A stretch of 64,000 bases of DNA, taken from Halomonas fontilapidosi (GTDB lineage: Bacteria; Pseudomonadota; Gammaproteobacteria; Pseudomonadales; Halomonadaceae). Below the pieces are notes generated by a model. The model saw only the letters and a list, made by a program, of their open reading frames with translations. It did no database searches and was not told the origin of the DNA. Below, piece after piece: positions 16,921 to 24,913 of this stretch (the first letter of the stretch is position 1; the number at the start of each line of letters is the position of its first letter). The translations under genes and the position numbers were made by a program. Location: the NCBI RefSeq assembly GCF_014192285.1, contig NZ_JACHXQ010000011.1:62001-126000 (forward strand), given 5' to 3'.

Positions 16921-17451
16921 ATGAACAAAACGAAAATCATTGGTGCCATTTTGTTGACGCTGGGTTTGACGGGCAATGCCCTCGCAGAGAATGGCTTCTA
17001 TGGTGGAGCGGGCATCGGGCAGGCAACCATCGATGCGTGTGATGGTGTCACCAGTTGCGACGATAATGATACCAGCTGGAAGATCTTCGGCGGTTGGGAG
17101 ATGAATGCGAATATCGCCTTCGAGGCCGCTTGGATCGATTTTGGTGAGATCAGTGGATCCGTAGGCGGTTCGGCAGTCAGCGCTGAAGCGGACGGCTGGA
17201 CACTCGCTGCGAAAGGCATTCTGCCGCTCAACGATCAGGTCGGCGTGTTCGGCAAGTTCGGCACGATTATCTGGGATGTTAAAGGGGGCGGTGCTGCTTC
17301 CGGTACTGACGACGATGGCACTGACCTCATGTATGGCCTCGGCGGTCAATATATGTTCACTGACCAGCTCGGCATTGTCGGTGAGTGGGAGTGGTATGAT
17401 ATTGACAATGACATTGATCTATTTTCCATCGGTGCATTGTTCAAGTTCTAA
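16921..17451 (+). CDS. Outer-membrane beta-barrel protein (OmpA-like/OmpW-like fold)
   Basis: 176 aa. Signal peptide MNKTKIIGAILLTLGLTGNALA with cleavage before ENGFYGG. The mature part alternates hydrophobic and polar residues in about eight strands with acidic loops (CDGVTSCDDNDTSW), and ends in an aromatic residue after a strand (FSIGALFKF), as outer-membrane barrels do. The size fits an eight-stranded OmpA-transmembrane-type barrel. GGAGCAGGTC precedes the ATG. Two Cys in loop 1 could form a disulfide. Specific role unknown. Confidence 0.82.
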   Translation: MNKTKIIGAILLTLGLTGNALAENGFYGGAGIGQATIDACDGVTSCDDNDTSWKIFGGWEMNANIAFEAAWIDFGEISGSVGGSAVSAEADGWTLAAKGILPLNDQVGVFGKFGTIIWDVKGGGAASGTDDDGTDLMYGLGGQYMFTDQLGIVGEWEWYDIDNDIDLFSIGALFKF

Positions 17452-17473
17452 ACTGCTCGATCACGCACCGAGT

Positions 17474-17500
17474 GGGAGGGGGTTGCCTCCCCCTTCCTCT
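17474..17500 (+). terminator. Candidate terminator of the barrel-protein gene
   Basis: GGGAGG (17474-17479), six-base loop, CCTCCC (17486-17491), followed by a pyrimidine run CCTTCCTCT rather than a clean T tract. It sits 23 nt after the stop codon. Confidence 0.5.
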
Positions 17501-17873
17501 CACATCACCGGGCAAGATTGACATCTGAAATCTGCACCTGTCATTTCCGGTGCCGGGTTCTGGTACACTTTTACTGTCGCCTTGTCACGCAATGAAGTTG
17601 GCAGTCCTTGATCCAATACTTCCAGAAGTCAGCTCACATCATTTCTCTTTAAATCGACACGTCCTTACGACGCCCGGTGGCTCAATCGTATATCAAATTT
17701 TATCAATCTTGCGCTTCTGGCCGATACGAGAATTTGAGGCTATGCTGATGAAAAGCTTCGTTAACCATCGATCCTAAGCTAGCTTTCCGGTAAAGACCGT
17801 ATGCTCGTTCATCCAATGTCATAGCGTCTAATCTGATCACTGTTTGGCGCGAAGATGCTAGATCGAGGGCCGT
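17501..17873. other. AT-richer intergenic stretch
   Basis: 373 nt, visibly lower in GC than most of the window, as is the gene that follows. I found no credible gene, repeat or RNA. The last part (about 17815-17873) should carry the promoter of the coiled-coil membrane protein, but no pair of promoter boxes stands out. Confidence 0.5.
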
Positions 17874-18368
17874 ATGGAGGCACTAAACTTCGTAAAATTA
17901 TTGAGCTATGGGGCGATCGGTCTAGGCTGCATCTTGGCTATATTAGCATATCTTCTCCTCCGGGAGGAGCAGAGGCAGACCAGTCCAAGAAAGTCCATCC
18001 TGAATTCTATTTACGTTTTCATGGGCTTTTCGCTGGCCTTGAGCATCTTCGGTTTTGGCGCCGAATTTTGGAAAGACTCTCAGCTTACGTCGATCAGTGA
18101 GGTTCAGGAAGATCTAGACAATTCCAGAGAGACGATTGAGCGCCTTAGCGGGGAGTTGGACGAGGCGAATCAGGAGCTATCTCGAATCGATAGCAAATTA
18201 TCTTCGTTGCGAGACGTGGTTAATGCTCTGATGGAGCAGAAAGAGGGTAAAGTGGCGCGCTTGAAAGAGCTGCAACCCGGAACTTCTGGCTATAGTGAAC
18301 TCGTGGCGGAAATCCAAATGGATCTCGCGAGGATCGATGAAGGGATTCGAGACGCCATTAACGAATGA
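17874..18368 (+). CDS. Two-helix membrane protein with C-terminal coiled coil
   Basis: 164 aa. Two membrane helices (about 10-29, LLSYGAIGLGCILAILAYLLL; about 44-63, SIYVFMGFSLALSIFGFGAEF) joined by a short basic loop, then a long charged coiled coil (about 72-128, EVQEDLDNSRETIERLSGELDEANQELSRIDSKLSSL) and a second helical part. No enzymatic motif. Codons are less GC-biased than in neighbouring genes (AAA, TTA, ATA, TCT are frequent), which suggests acquisition from elsewhere. The ATG has only a weak site (GAGGGCC). Function unknown; a structural or scaffold role would fit. Confidence 0.7.
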   Translation: MEALNFVKLLSYGAIGLGCILAILAYLLLREEQRQTSPRKSILNSIYVFMGFSLALSIFGFGAEFWKDSQLTSISEVQEDLDNSRETIERLSGELDEANQELSRIDSKLSSLRDVVNALMEQKEGKVARLKELQPGTSGYSELVAEIQMDLARIDEGIRDAINE

Positions 18369-18567
18369 TCGTGACACTTTTCCCTGAGGCGTCCGCTGAG
18401 CCAACCCTTGACCCTGACCGGTATGAGCGGCCGGGTTTTGCCATGACATCGAGCAGCGCAATGCCCGGGTGCGCGTTGAGGTATTTGCCAGGCTGTTTGG
18501 GGGGTGCATGGCGCGAGCTTCGCAAGGGTGCCTTGCGCCTGTCGAGGATGGTGCCTGTTAACCTCCA
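18369..18567. other. Convergent intergenic gap
   Basis: 199 nt between the convergent coiled-coil protein and membrane hydrolase genes. No hairpin with T-run, gene or repeat seen. Confidence 0.5.
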
Positions 18568-19665
18568 TCAGCGCGGTGGCGAAGGGCTCACGTCGTCGAG
18601 CAAGGCGAGAATACCCCCTAACACCTCTCGATCGCGAAAATAGGCCTTATGGGTCACGCCCGTGAGTCGGTCGGCCAGCGGCGCTTCGCGTTCCAATCGA
18701 TGGCTTTGCCGCAGCGGGTTCGGCCGGTCTGCCTCGAGCATTGCCGAGCACATCCAGTCCTGCTCGGAATAATAGTCATGCCACGCTGTTACCACCAGGC
18801 TGGCGATAGCGCGCTCGAGCGTCTTGCTCACCCAGCGCGAACGATAAGCGAGTACCCGTGCTGGCGAGCCCAGCGTGATTACCTGCAACTGTCTATCCTC
18901 GTGAGGCGATAACTCCGCGATCAGGTCGGCGGCAATCACGGTCCCAAAACTGTGCGCGACGATCACGGTTCGGTCGTAGCCTTGTGCATCGGTCTGTCTC
19001 AGCACGCGTTGCACACGGGCGCGGATGGCGTCGCGGATGCCTGTCTCGTTGGCACGGGACATGTTCGTCAAATAGCGCCGGGTGAAGCCGGCAATCGCCA
19101 CCAGGGCATTGACCGGCAGCAGCGCGAGCACACCGGCCAGCGCCACCCAGATCGCATGACCGCCGACCGTATCGGCGAATGCCCGGGCGTGTTCGCTCAG
19201 CGCCCCGAGGCTGCCGTCGGCGCCGATCGCGGCCAGTCCCGCGGTCAGAATGCCGACATACCACAGCAGCAGCAGTGACGACAGCACCAGGCTCAAGGCG
19301 AGAAAGCGCGACTGCGTGAACGCCGGCCGGAGGCTGGGATGAAGCCAGTAGGCCAGCAGTTGAAAGCCTTCGAGGATGGCCCGCGCGGGCGTGTGTTGTT
19401 CGGGCCGCTCGACCAGATCTCCCCACCACGCCTCATAAACATGCAGCGTGGTCGTCTGCTCGCTCCCTTCTTCGACATGCAGACCGTCGACGTGCAGACC
19501 GTCGACGTGCAGAGAGACTACCCGCTCGCCGGGCACGCCGGCATCGCCGCGCTCGAGAACGCGGACCGTCTCTTCGACCGTGACGAGATTGCGCACGAGC
19601 ACGTCACGGTAATGATCTTGCTGTGCCGGGTCGAGGCCGGGGATAAGGATCAGTGCGCACTTCAT
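18568..19665 (-). CDS. Membrane-embedded alpha/beta-hydrolase-like protein
   Basis: 365 aa. The N-terminus LILIPGLDP is a strand-turn typical of hydrolases, followed by a variable region (40-75). Two membrane segments lie in the middle (about 123-148, SRFLALSLVLSSLLLLWYVGILTAGL; about 172-194, AIWVALAGVLALLPVNALVAIAG). The nucleophile elbow VIVAHSFGTVIAADLI follows near residues 238-253 and is lipase/esterase-like (A-H-S-F-G). A late conserved His (VTHKAYF) could complete a triad. Topology places the hydrolase part in the cytoplasm if the two helices form a hairpin. Substrate unknown. A 15-base tandem repeat lies in the variable region. Confidence 0.7.
   Translation of the reverse strand: MKCALILIPGLDPAQQDHYRDVLVRNLVTVEETVRVLERGDAGVPGERVVSLHVDGLHVDGLHVEEGSEQTTTLHVYEAWWGDLVERPEQHTPARAILEGFQLLAYWLHPSLRPAFTQSRFLALSLVLSSLLLLWYVGILTAGLAAIGADGSLGALSEHARAFADTVGGHAIWVALAGVLALLPVNALVAIAGFTRRYLTNMSRANETGIRDAIRARVQRVLRQTDAQGYDRTVIVAHSFGTVIAADLIAELSPHEDRQLQVITLGSPARVLAYRSRWVSKTLERAIASLVVTAWHDYYSEQDWMCSAMLEADRPNPLRQSHRLEREAPLADRLTGVTHKAYFRDREVLGGILALLDDVSPSPPR
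19472..19516 (-). repeat. Three tandem 15-bp units inside the membrane hydrolase gene
   Basis: Three in-frame copies (19472-19486, 19487-19501, 19502-19516). Units one and two differ by one base; the third differs in its last bases. They encode L-H-V-D-G-type pentapeptides, giving HVDGLHVDGLHVEEG. Being a multiple of three, copy number can change without a frameshift. Confidence 0.85.
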
Positions 19666-19843
19666 TGTCGGTTTCCGGTTTGGCGACAGTGGCGACAGTG
19701 GCGACTACGCGAATGGCGAAAGACACGGGGTGATTGCCGCGCCCCTTTCAAGGATAGGCAACAGATCGGTTGAGGGCATCTCTCTTGCCGGTCAGGAGCC
19801 TGAACGCACCACCGCATGCGTCATGCAGATGCGATGCACCCTC

Positions 19844-19890
19844 CCGCAACAAAAAGGGCCCGCGATCACTCGCGGGCCCTTCTGTTGCGG
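19844..19890 (-). terminator. Strong hairpin terminator for the 111-aa gene
   Basis: Long near-perfect stem: an outer 8-bp arm (CCGCAACA/TGTTGCGG) and an inner 11-bp GC arm (AAGGGCCCGCG/CGCGGGCCCTT) around a six-base loop. Reading the minus strand, the inner stem is followed by TTTTT. It starts 18 nt after the stop codon of the gene at 19908-20243. Confidence 0.85.
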
Positions 19891-19907
19891 TGGCACGTGC
19901 CGTCTAA

Positions 19908-20243
19908 TTAGGCACTGGCCTCCGTCTGGAAATTCTCACAGGCATAGTGATAGAGCACGCCTGCGTAGCCGTTGCGCTGCATGATCTTGAGGATCTTCGC
20001 CGGGTCGCCGGCATCCAGGGCCTTGTGCAGTTTCGCTCGCTGCTCGTCATCAAGATCTTCGTACCAGTGATAGGGCTCACCCTGAGCGTCGCCATCTTCG
20101 GCATTGCGCATCAGGTCGATCTCGACGCGTCCACCGTGGCGATACAGGATGTCATAGCCCTCCTGCAGTTCGACCTTCGGTACATCGCTCGGCTTCTCGA
20201 GGCCTTCCAGTACGTTGTAGTAATAGTAGCTCAGCGGCTGCAT
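19908..20243 (-). CDS. Small acidic hypothetical protein
   Basis: 111 aa, soluble and acidic. It starts MQPLSYYYYNVLEGLEKPSDVPKVELQEGYDILYRHGGRVEIDLM, with four consecutive Tyr, and continues with WYEDLDDEQRAKLHKALDAGDPAKILKIMQRNGYAGVLYHY. No known motif recognised. GGAGGAG lies before the ATG, and its own strong terminator follows, so it is a single-gene transcription unit. Function unknown. Confidence 0.75.
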   Translation of the reverse strand: MQPLSYYYYNVLEGLEKPSDVPKVELQEGYDILYRHGGRVEIDLMRNAEDGDAQGEPYHWYEDLDDEQRAKLHKALDAGDPAKILKIMQRNGYAGVLYHYACENFQTEASA

Positions 20244-20396
20244 TTTGGCTCCTCCGGGGGTATGCCATGGATCCGTCCTTGGCGTGCTCTCCTGTTTTCA
20301 TCCTGCCTGAGCCAGGGCGACGAGCTCAACTGAAAAATTGTTGCGCTTTGCGCACCCGCTCGAACCCTGGCGAAGGCCGATTTCGGCTAACCTTGT

Positions 20397-20429
20397 GCCC
20401 GCCTGATGCAGCAGCCCCATTAGGCGGGC
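20397..20429 (-). terminator. Inverted repeat abutting the YHS gene stop
   Basis: GCCCGCCT (20397-20404) pairs with AGGCGGGC (20422-20429), directly next to the stop codon at 20430. No T tract follows on the minus strand, so it may only protect the mRNA end. Confidence 0.4.
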
Positions 20430-20879
20430 TTACTCCGCGAAGATGTCCGGCCAGTGCTCATCCGCCGCCTCGATATAGCCGGGAATGTCGCGCTCCCAGC
20501 GCCATTGGATCCAGCGGCTGTAGTTCAGATAGAGCTTGTCGTCGACGATCTTCCACGCCTCGGGCACGGTCGAGGCGGCCTCGCCGCGGGCCGCTGCCCA
20601 GGCGCACCAGCCACCATACTGGGGGGCATAGGCCTCGGGGTTTGCCTCGAACCGCTGGCGATGCTCCGCCGAGGCGAAGTGCCAGGTGGCATTGCGCCAC
20701 TCCAACTGATGTTCAGGTGAGCCCTCTACCGGCTCGCCCTGTGTGAAGTAGGCCACCGGGTCCGTGCCGCCGATGGCCAGGCCATCGCGAGTGAAGATAC
20801 GTCCCTCGGCGGCCGCGCCCAGGGACCAGGCCAGGCTTACTACCAGGGCGACTGCCATCCATCCACGCCTGGGTGTCAT
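20430..20879 (-). CDS. Exported YHS-domain protein
   Basis: 149 aa. Signal peptide MTPRRGWMAVALVVSLAWSLGAAA, mature start about EGRIF. The YHS module reads GLAIGGTDPVAYFTQGEPVEGSPEHQLEWRNATWHFASAEHRQRFEANPEAYAPQYGGWCAWAA, close to the family form with the single Cys in GGWCA. Such periplasmic proteins are thought to bind metal, but no activity is firmly known. AGGAGG precedes the ATG. It lies 79 nt downstream of the Asp-nucleophile hydrolase gene on the same strand. Confidence 0.85.
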   Translation of the reverse strand: MTPRRGWMAVALVVSLAWSLGAAAEGRIFTRDGLAIGGTDPVAYFTQGEPVEGSPEHQLEWRNATWHFASAEHRQRFEANPEAYAPQYGGWCAWAAARGEAASTVPEAWKIVDDKLYLNYSRWIQWRWERDIPGYIEAADEHWPDIFAE

Positions 20880-20958
20880 GGTTCACCTCCTTTCGACCTT
20901 GCGGTCTTTCGTCTCGACATGATGGTGATGAGCTTCTGTCGAGAAACGGCCGCTGGCC

Positions 20959-21879
20959 TTACTCGGCCTTTTCCGCCGCTGCCTGGGAATCGGCAATCTC
21001 GGCAAGGAAGTCGTGCAGCACGCGCAGGGTCTTCTCGGGATGGCTGCGGGTCACCCAGTGGGAGCCGGGCAGGCGGGCGGTGCGCAGGTCGGTGGCGTAG
21101 TCGCCGAGGTTGGCATAGCCGGCCTCTGAGACGAAGGGGTCGCGCTCGGCGATGATCAGCTGCACCGGGCAGGTCACGCTGCCTTGCGCTGGCAGCGGTG
21201 GCGGATGGAGCACGTTCTGGCGGTAGAGCGCCATGGGGCCGAGCGCCATGTTGAGCACCTGCGCGCGGCTTTCCTCGAGCAGGGCGTCGCCCGCAGGGAC
21301 GCCGGCAAAGCGCAGCACAGCTCGCCAGGCGTTCACACCACCGAGGCGCCATAGCGCCTCGCCCAGCGGCCAGATCAGCAGGGGCAGGGTGTAGCTGGCA
21401 CGAAGCAGCTGGGCGATTACCGGCCAGGCGCGGCGCGGGTCGAGGCTTCTCAGCTCGTCGAGGCCCCATTGTCGCCAGATCGCCAGGTGGGGGCCGGAGA
21501 TGAAGCTCCAGCTGAGTACCCGCTTGCCATATTCGGGGTGAGTGACATAGGACCAGCCGATGCTAGCCCCCCAGTCGTGGCCGACCAAATGCAGGCGTTG
21601 TGCTCCCAGCGCCTCGATGACCGCCTCGATGTCGCCGAGCAGGGCGTCGATCCGGTAACGGCGCGCTGGCTGGCGGGGCTCTCCCGCCGGCACGCCGGGC
21701 CAGTCCAGGCTAGCCACCCGGTAGCGGTCGGCCAGCGCCATCATGGTCGCCTGCCACATGCGCTGGCTGTCCGGGTAGCCGTGCAGGAAGAGCACCAGGG
21801 GGTGCTCGGGGTCGCCGCCATGGCGCACGCGAAGTCGGTAGCCGGAGCGCTCGACCCAGCGTTCGGCGAGCTCACTCAT
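20959..21879 (-). CDS. Alpha/beta hydrolase with Asp nucleophile (epoxide hydrolase/dehalogenase type)
   Basis: 306 aa. HGYP oxyanion motif at 33-36 and nucleophile elbow LVGHDWGAS with Asp (D102) instead of Ser, the mark of epoxide hydrolases, haloalkane and haloacetate dehalogenases. A lid region follows (about 140-215) and the C-terminal His is in LPGSHWVTRSHPEK. Cytoplasmic. Start at 21879 overlaps the stop of the PQQ dehydrogenase gene by ATGA, so the two are translationally coupled. Epoxide or lactone-like products are possible substrates; choosing one from sequence is not possible. Confidence 0.83.
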   Translation of the reverse strand: MSELAERWVERSGYRLRVRHGGDPEHPLVLFLHGYPDSQRMWQATMMALADRYRVASLDWPGVPAGEPRQPARRYRIDALLGDIEAVIEALGAQRLHLVGHDWGASIGWSYVTHPEYGKRVLSWSFISGPHLAIWRQWGLDELRSLDPRRAWPVIAQLLRASYTLPLLIWPLGEALWRLGGVNAWRAVLRFAGVPAGDALLEESRAQVLNMALGPMALYRQNVLHPPPLPAQGSVTCPVQLIIAERDPFVSEAGYANLGDYATDLRTARLPGSHWVTRSHPEKTLRVLHDFLAEIADSQAAAEKAE

Positions 21880-23882
21880 GGCGGTGCCGGCAGGGCGAAG
21901 GCGACGATGGCATCGCCGGGATCGGAGAACACGTGTCCGCCCGCGGCCACCACCAGGAACTGGCGCCGGTCGGGGCCGAGTCGGTAGGTCAGCGGGGTGG
22001 CGTGGGCGGCGTAGGGCAGATCGGCGCGCCATAGGGTTTCGCCGCTCGCCAGGTCGAAGGCCCGCAGGTAGCGGTCCGGGGTGGCGCCGATGAAGGCCAG
22101 GCCGCTGGCAGTGACGATGGGGCCGCCGATGTTGGGCACCCCCCACTCCAGCCAGAAGGGCCAGGGGGCCAGGCCCCGAGTGGAGCCGAGCGGGACTTCC
22201 CAGCGAATCTCGCCGTCGTCGAGGTCGACGGCGGTCAGCGTTCCCCAGGGCGGCGCGCTGCATGGCATGCCCAGTGGCGAACTCAACAGCTCCACGCTGA
22301 CCGCATAGGGGGTGCCGCGCATCTCGCTGTAGAGCCGGTTGTTGCCGGCCAGGCCGCCGGCGTCGGTGCGGGTTTCCTCCTCGGGCAGGGCAGCGTACTC
22401 GTCGCGGGGAATCAGGCGCACGCCGGTGGGCACGCGCGACTGGTTGACCACCATCAGATTGCGGTGCGGATCGATGGCCCCGCTGCCCCAGTTGATGCCC
22501 CCGGTGGCGGCGGGAAAGACCACTGTGCCCTGCAGGCTGGGCGGCGTGAAGATGCCTTCGGCGCGTCGCGATTCGATCTGGCGACGGCAGCGGCCGCGAT
22601 CCCAGAAGGTCAGGCCCCAGGCATCGTCCGGGGTCAGCTGTGGCGGGAAGAGCGTGGGCGGTGTGACCGGGAAGGGTTGCGTGGCGGAGAGCGTGTCGCC
22701 TGGTGCCGGATTGCCGGGAACCGGACGCTCCTCGACCGGGTGCAGCGGCTCGCCGCTCTCGCGGTGGAGCACGAACACGTGGCCGGTCTTGGTCGAGACC
22801 ACCACCGCGGGTGCCGGGCCCGCCTCGGTGTTCAGCTCGATCAGCGACGGCTGGGCGCCCACGTCATAGTCCCAGAGGTCGTGGTGGACGGTCTGGAAGT
22901 GCCAGGCAACGCTGCCGGCCTGCTCGCCGCGGGTGTGCAGGGCGACGACCGAGGAGGCGTAGTAGTCGAGGCCGTTCCGCTGACCGCCGAAGTAGTCCGG
23001 CGGTGCGTTGCCGGTGGGCACGAACAGCAGGCCACGTTCGGCATCGGCGGCCATTGGCGCCCAGACATTGGCGGTGGAGCGGCGATAGGGGCCCTCGGTC
23101 GGGGTGTCGGGCTGGTCGGGCGGAACGGGATCCCAGGCCCAGGCCAGTTCGCCGCTGCGGGCATCGAAGGCACGTACCACCCCCGGCGGGGCGTTGGTGC
23201 GCACGTTGTCAGCCACCAAGGCGCCGATGATGACCAGATCGTCGACCACCAGTGGTGCCGAGGTGGGGTAGTACTCCCAGGCCGGGACATCCTCGCCGAG
23301 GGCGTCGCGCAGCGCCAGCCGACCGGCCTCGCCGAACCCGGGGCAGGGCCGGCCGGTGGCGGCGTCCAGGGCGATCAGTTCGGCGTCCTGGGTGCCGGTG
23401 AAGACCCGCTCCCGGCATTCGCGGGCCTCGCCGTCATCGGCCTCGGCGTTTTGCCAGTAGGCGACGCCTCGGCAGATCATCGGATAGGCACCATGCAATC
23501 GGCGCAGCTGCAGCTCGGGGTCGAACTGCCAGAGCTCCTCACCGGTTTCCGGATCCAGGGCGATCACGCGGTTGTAGGGCGTGCAGAAGATCAGCCGCTC
23601 GCCCACCACGATGGGCGTGACCTGCAGCGAGGTGCGGGTCTGGTTCTCGTCGCCGAGGGAGAAGTCGCCGCTCTGGTAGCGCCACACCTCCTCGAGGTGG
23701 CCGACGTTGTCGGGGGAGATCTGGTTCAGCGGCGAGTAGCGCAGGCCATCGAGACCTTGACCGTAGTGGGGCCAGTCGCCCGTTGGGCCGCGCATCTCGA
23801 GAGGCGGGGGAGAATCGTCGCAGCCGGCCACGCCGAGCAGTACGGTGGCGAGTACGCCTCGGGCAATCCAGTTCGCGCGCAT
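21876..23882 (-). CDS. PQQ-dependent dehydrogenase, lipoprotein
   Basis: 668 aa. Lipobox LLGVAGC (C21) anchors it to the membrane facing the periplasm. Eight-bladed propeller repeats with tryptophan-docking patterns such as VIALDPETGEELWQFDP, ELIALDAATGRPCPGFGEAG and VRAFDARSGELAWAWDP. The block GDWPHYGQGLDGLRYSPLNQISPDNV and the late GLAFIGATPDRYLRAFDLASGETLWRADLP match quinoprotein glucose/alcohol dehydrogenases. It lacks the five membrane helices of E. coli Gcd and any cytochrome c motif (no CxxCH), so electrons must leave through another carrier. It would oxidise a sugar or alcohol in the periplasm; substrate unknown. Cofactor PQQ genes are not in the window. Confidence 0.87.
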   Translation of the reverse strand: MRANWIARGVLATVLLGVAGCDDSPPPLEMRGPTGDWPHYGQGLDGLRYSPLNQISPDNVGHLEEVWRYQSGDFSLGDENQTRTSLQVTPIVVGERLIFCTPYNRVIALDPETGEELWQFDPELQLRRLHGAYPMICRGVAYWQNAEADDGEARECRERVFTGTQDAELIALDAATGRPCPGFGEAGRLALRDALGEDVPAWEYYPTSAPLVVDDLVIIGALVADNVRTNAPPGVVRAFDARSGELAWAWDPVPPDQPDTPTEGPYRRSTANVWAPMAADAERGLLFVPTGNAPPDYFGGQRNGLDYYASSVVALHTRGEQAGSVAWHFQTVHHDLWDYDVGAQPSLIELNTEAGPAPAVVVSTKTGHVFVLHRESGEPLHPVEERPVPGNPAPGDTLSATQPFPVTPPTLFPPQLTPDDAWGLTFWDRGRCRRQIESRRAEGIFTPPSLQGTVVFPAATGGINWGSGAIDPHRNLMVVNQSRVPTGVRLIPRDEYAALPEEETRTDAGGLAGNNRLYSEMRGTPYAVSVELLSSPLGMPCSAPPWGTLTAVDLDDGEIRWEVPLGSTRGLAPWPFWLEWGVPNIGGPIVTASGLAFIGATPDRYLRAFDLASGETLWRADLPYAAHATPLTYRLGPDRRQFLVVAAGGHVFSDPGDAIVAFALPAPP

Positions 23883-24034
23883 GGGCGGCGTCTCCCGGCA
23901 GAGGCCTTGGGTATCCCTGTTTTGAAGCTAGTCCATGGCGATGTCATCAGCGAGCGAGGGGGCGGCAGGGTTGGGCTATGCTGAACGGGATAAGGCATCG
24001 ATCATCTGCTATCCGTCGGTGCCCGGGAGGAGCC

Positions 24035-24868
24035 ATGGCCATTACCCTGTCTGCGGCACTGCGCCGAGAATACGATCAGCTCTTCGACACCTGCCGCGTG
24101 CGTCCCGAGCGGCGGGACGATGTGGAGTGGGTGGTCGACAAGCTGGCCGCCAACCGATCCCGCTACGCGGCCGTCACCGAACGGCGAGGGGTGCCCTGGG
24201 CCTTCGTGGCGCTGGTACACCAGATGGAGAGCGGGTGTGACTTTGCGTCCCATCTGCACAATGGCGACCCGCTCGACGCCCGAACCGTCCGCGTGCCCGC
24301 CGGCCGCCCGCGTGGCGGCTCGCCGCCTTTCAGCTGGGAGGAGAGCGCGGCCGATGCCATGGCTCTCAAGCGCTTGAGTAGCAGCACCGACTGGAGCCTG
24401 GCTGGCATGCTCTATCAGCTCGAGCGCTACAACGGCTGGGGATATCGCAAGTATCACCCCGAGGTGCTGTCGCCTTACCTGTGGAGCTTTTCCGAGCATT
24501 ACACCGCCGGCAAGTACGTCGCGGACGGTCGCTGGTCGGACACGGCAGTCTCACGACAGTGCGGGGCGGCGGTGGTATTGCGGCGGATGGCCGAGAATGG
24601 CCTGGTGGATTTCATCGATCGCCCGGGCGCCACCCCGGACACCGACACCGCGGATGAACCGCGCACACAGGAGCCGCTGGTTTCGCGGCATGCCATGCGG
24701 CGTGCCGCGCAAGCCGCAGAGGCACAGCGGGCCGAGGAATTGCAGCGCTGGCTGAACACCTTTCCTGGCATCTTCCTGCGCGCCGACGGCATTCCCGGCG
24801 ACCGGACCTCGGATGCCTTTCGCCGTGTCACCGGTAGCTACCTGCCAGGCGACCCGCGCATCGCCTGA
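24035..24868 (+). CDS. Lysozyme-like hypothetical protein
   Basis: 277 aa, no signal peptide. The block WAFVALVHQMESGCDFASHLHNGDPLDARTVRVPAGRP (about 57-95) resembles a lysozyme-like family with a conserved Glu in MESG; EESAADAMAL and GMLYQLERYNGWGYRKYHP follow, as in goose-type or phage-like muramidases. The C-terminus (FLRADGIPGDRTSDAFRRVTGSYLPGDP) looks like a short peptidoglycan-binding repeat. Excellent GGGAGGAGCC site before the ATG at 24035. Without a signal it would need another export route or act in the cytoplasm. The assignment is by eye. Confidence 0.65.
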   Translation: MAITLSAALRREYDQLFDTCRVRPERRDDVEWVVDKLAANRSRYAAVTERRGVPWAFVALVHQMESGCDFASHLHNGDPLDARTVRVPAGRPRGGSPPFSWEESAADAMALKRLSSSTDWSLAGMLYQLERYNGWGYRKYHPEVLSPYLWSFSEHYTAGKYVADGRWSDTAVSRQCGAAVVLRRMAENGLVDFIDRPGATPDTDTADEPRTQEPLVSRHAMRRAAQAAEAQRAEELQRWLNTFPGIFLRADGIPGDRTSDAFRRVTGSYLPGDPRIA

Positions 24869-24913
24869 TCGGGTGTCGAACCTGAGGCTTCAACGCCAGC
24901 AGCGGAGGGCGTC

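Noticed and set aside
21880..22263. Longer N-terminus for the Asp-nucleophile hydrolase
   Set aside because: The upstream extension is Arg/Pro-rich and overlaps the PQQ gene; the ATGA start at 21879 gives a normal hydrolase N-terminus.
22464..23984. Plus-strand frame opposite the PQQ dehydrogenase
   Set aside because: Gly/Val/Ala-rich shadow; the minus strand has the propeller repeats and lipobox.
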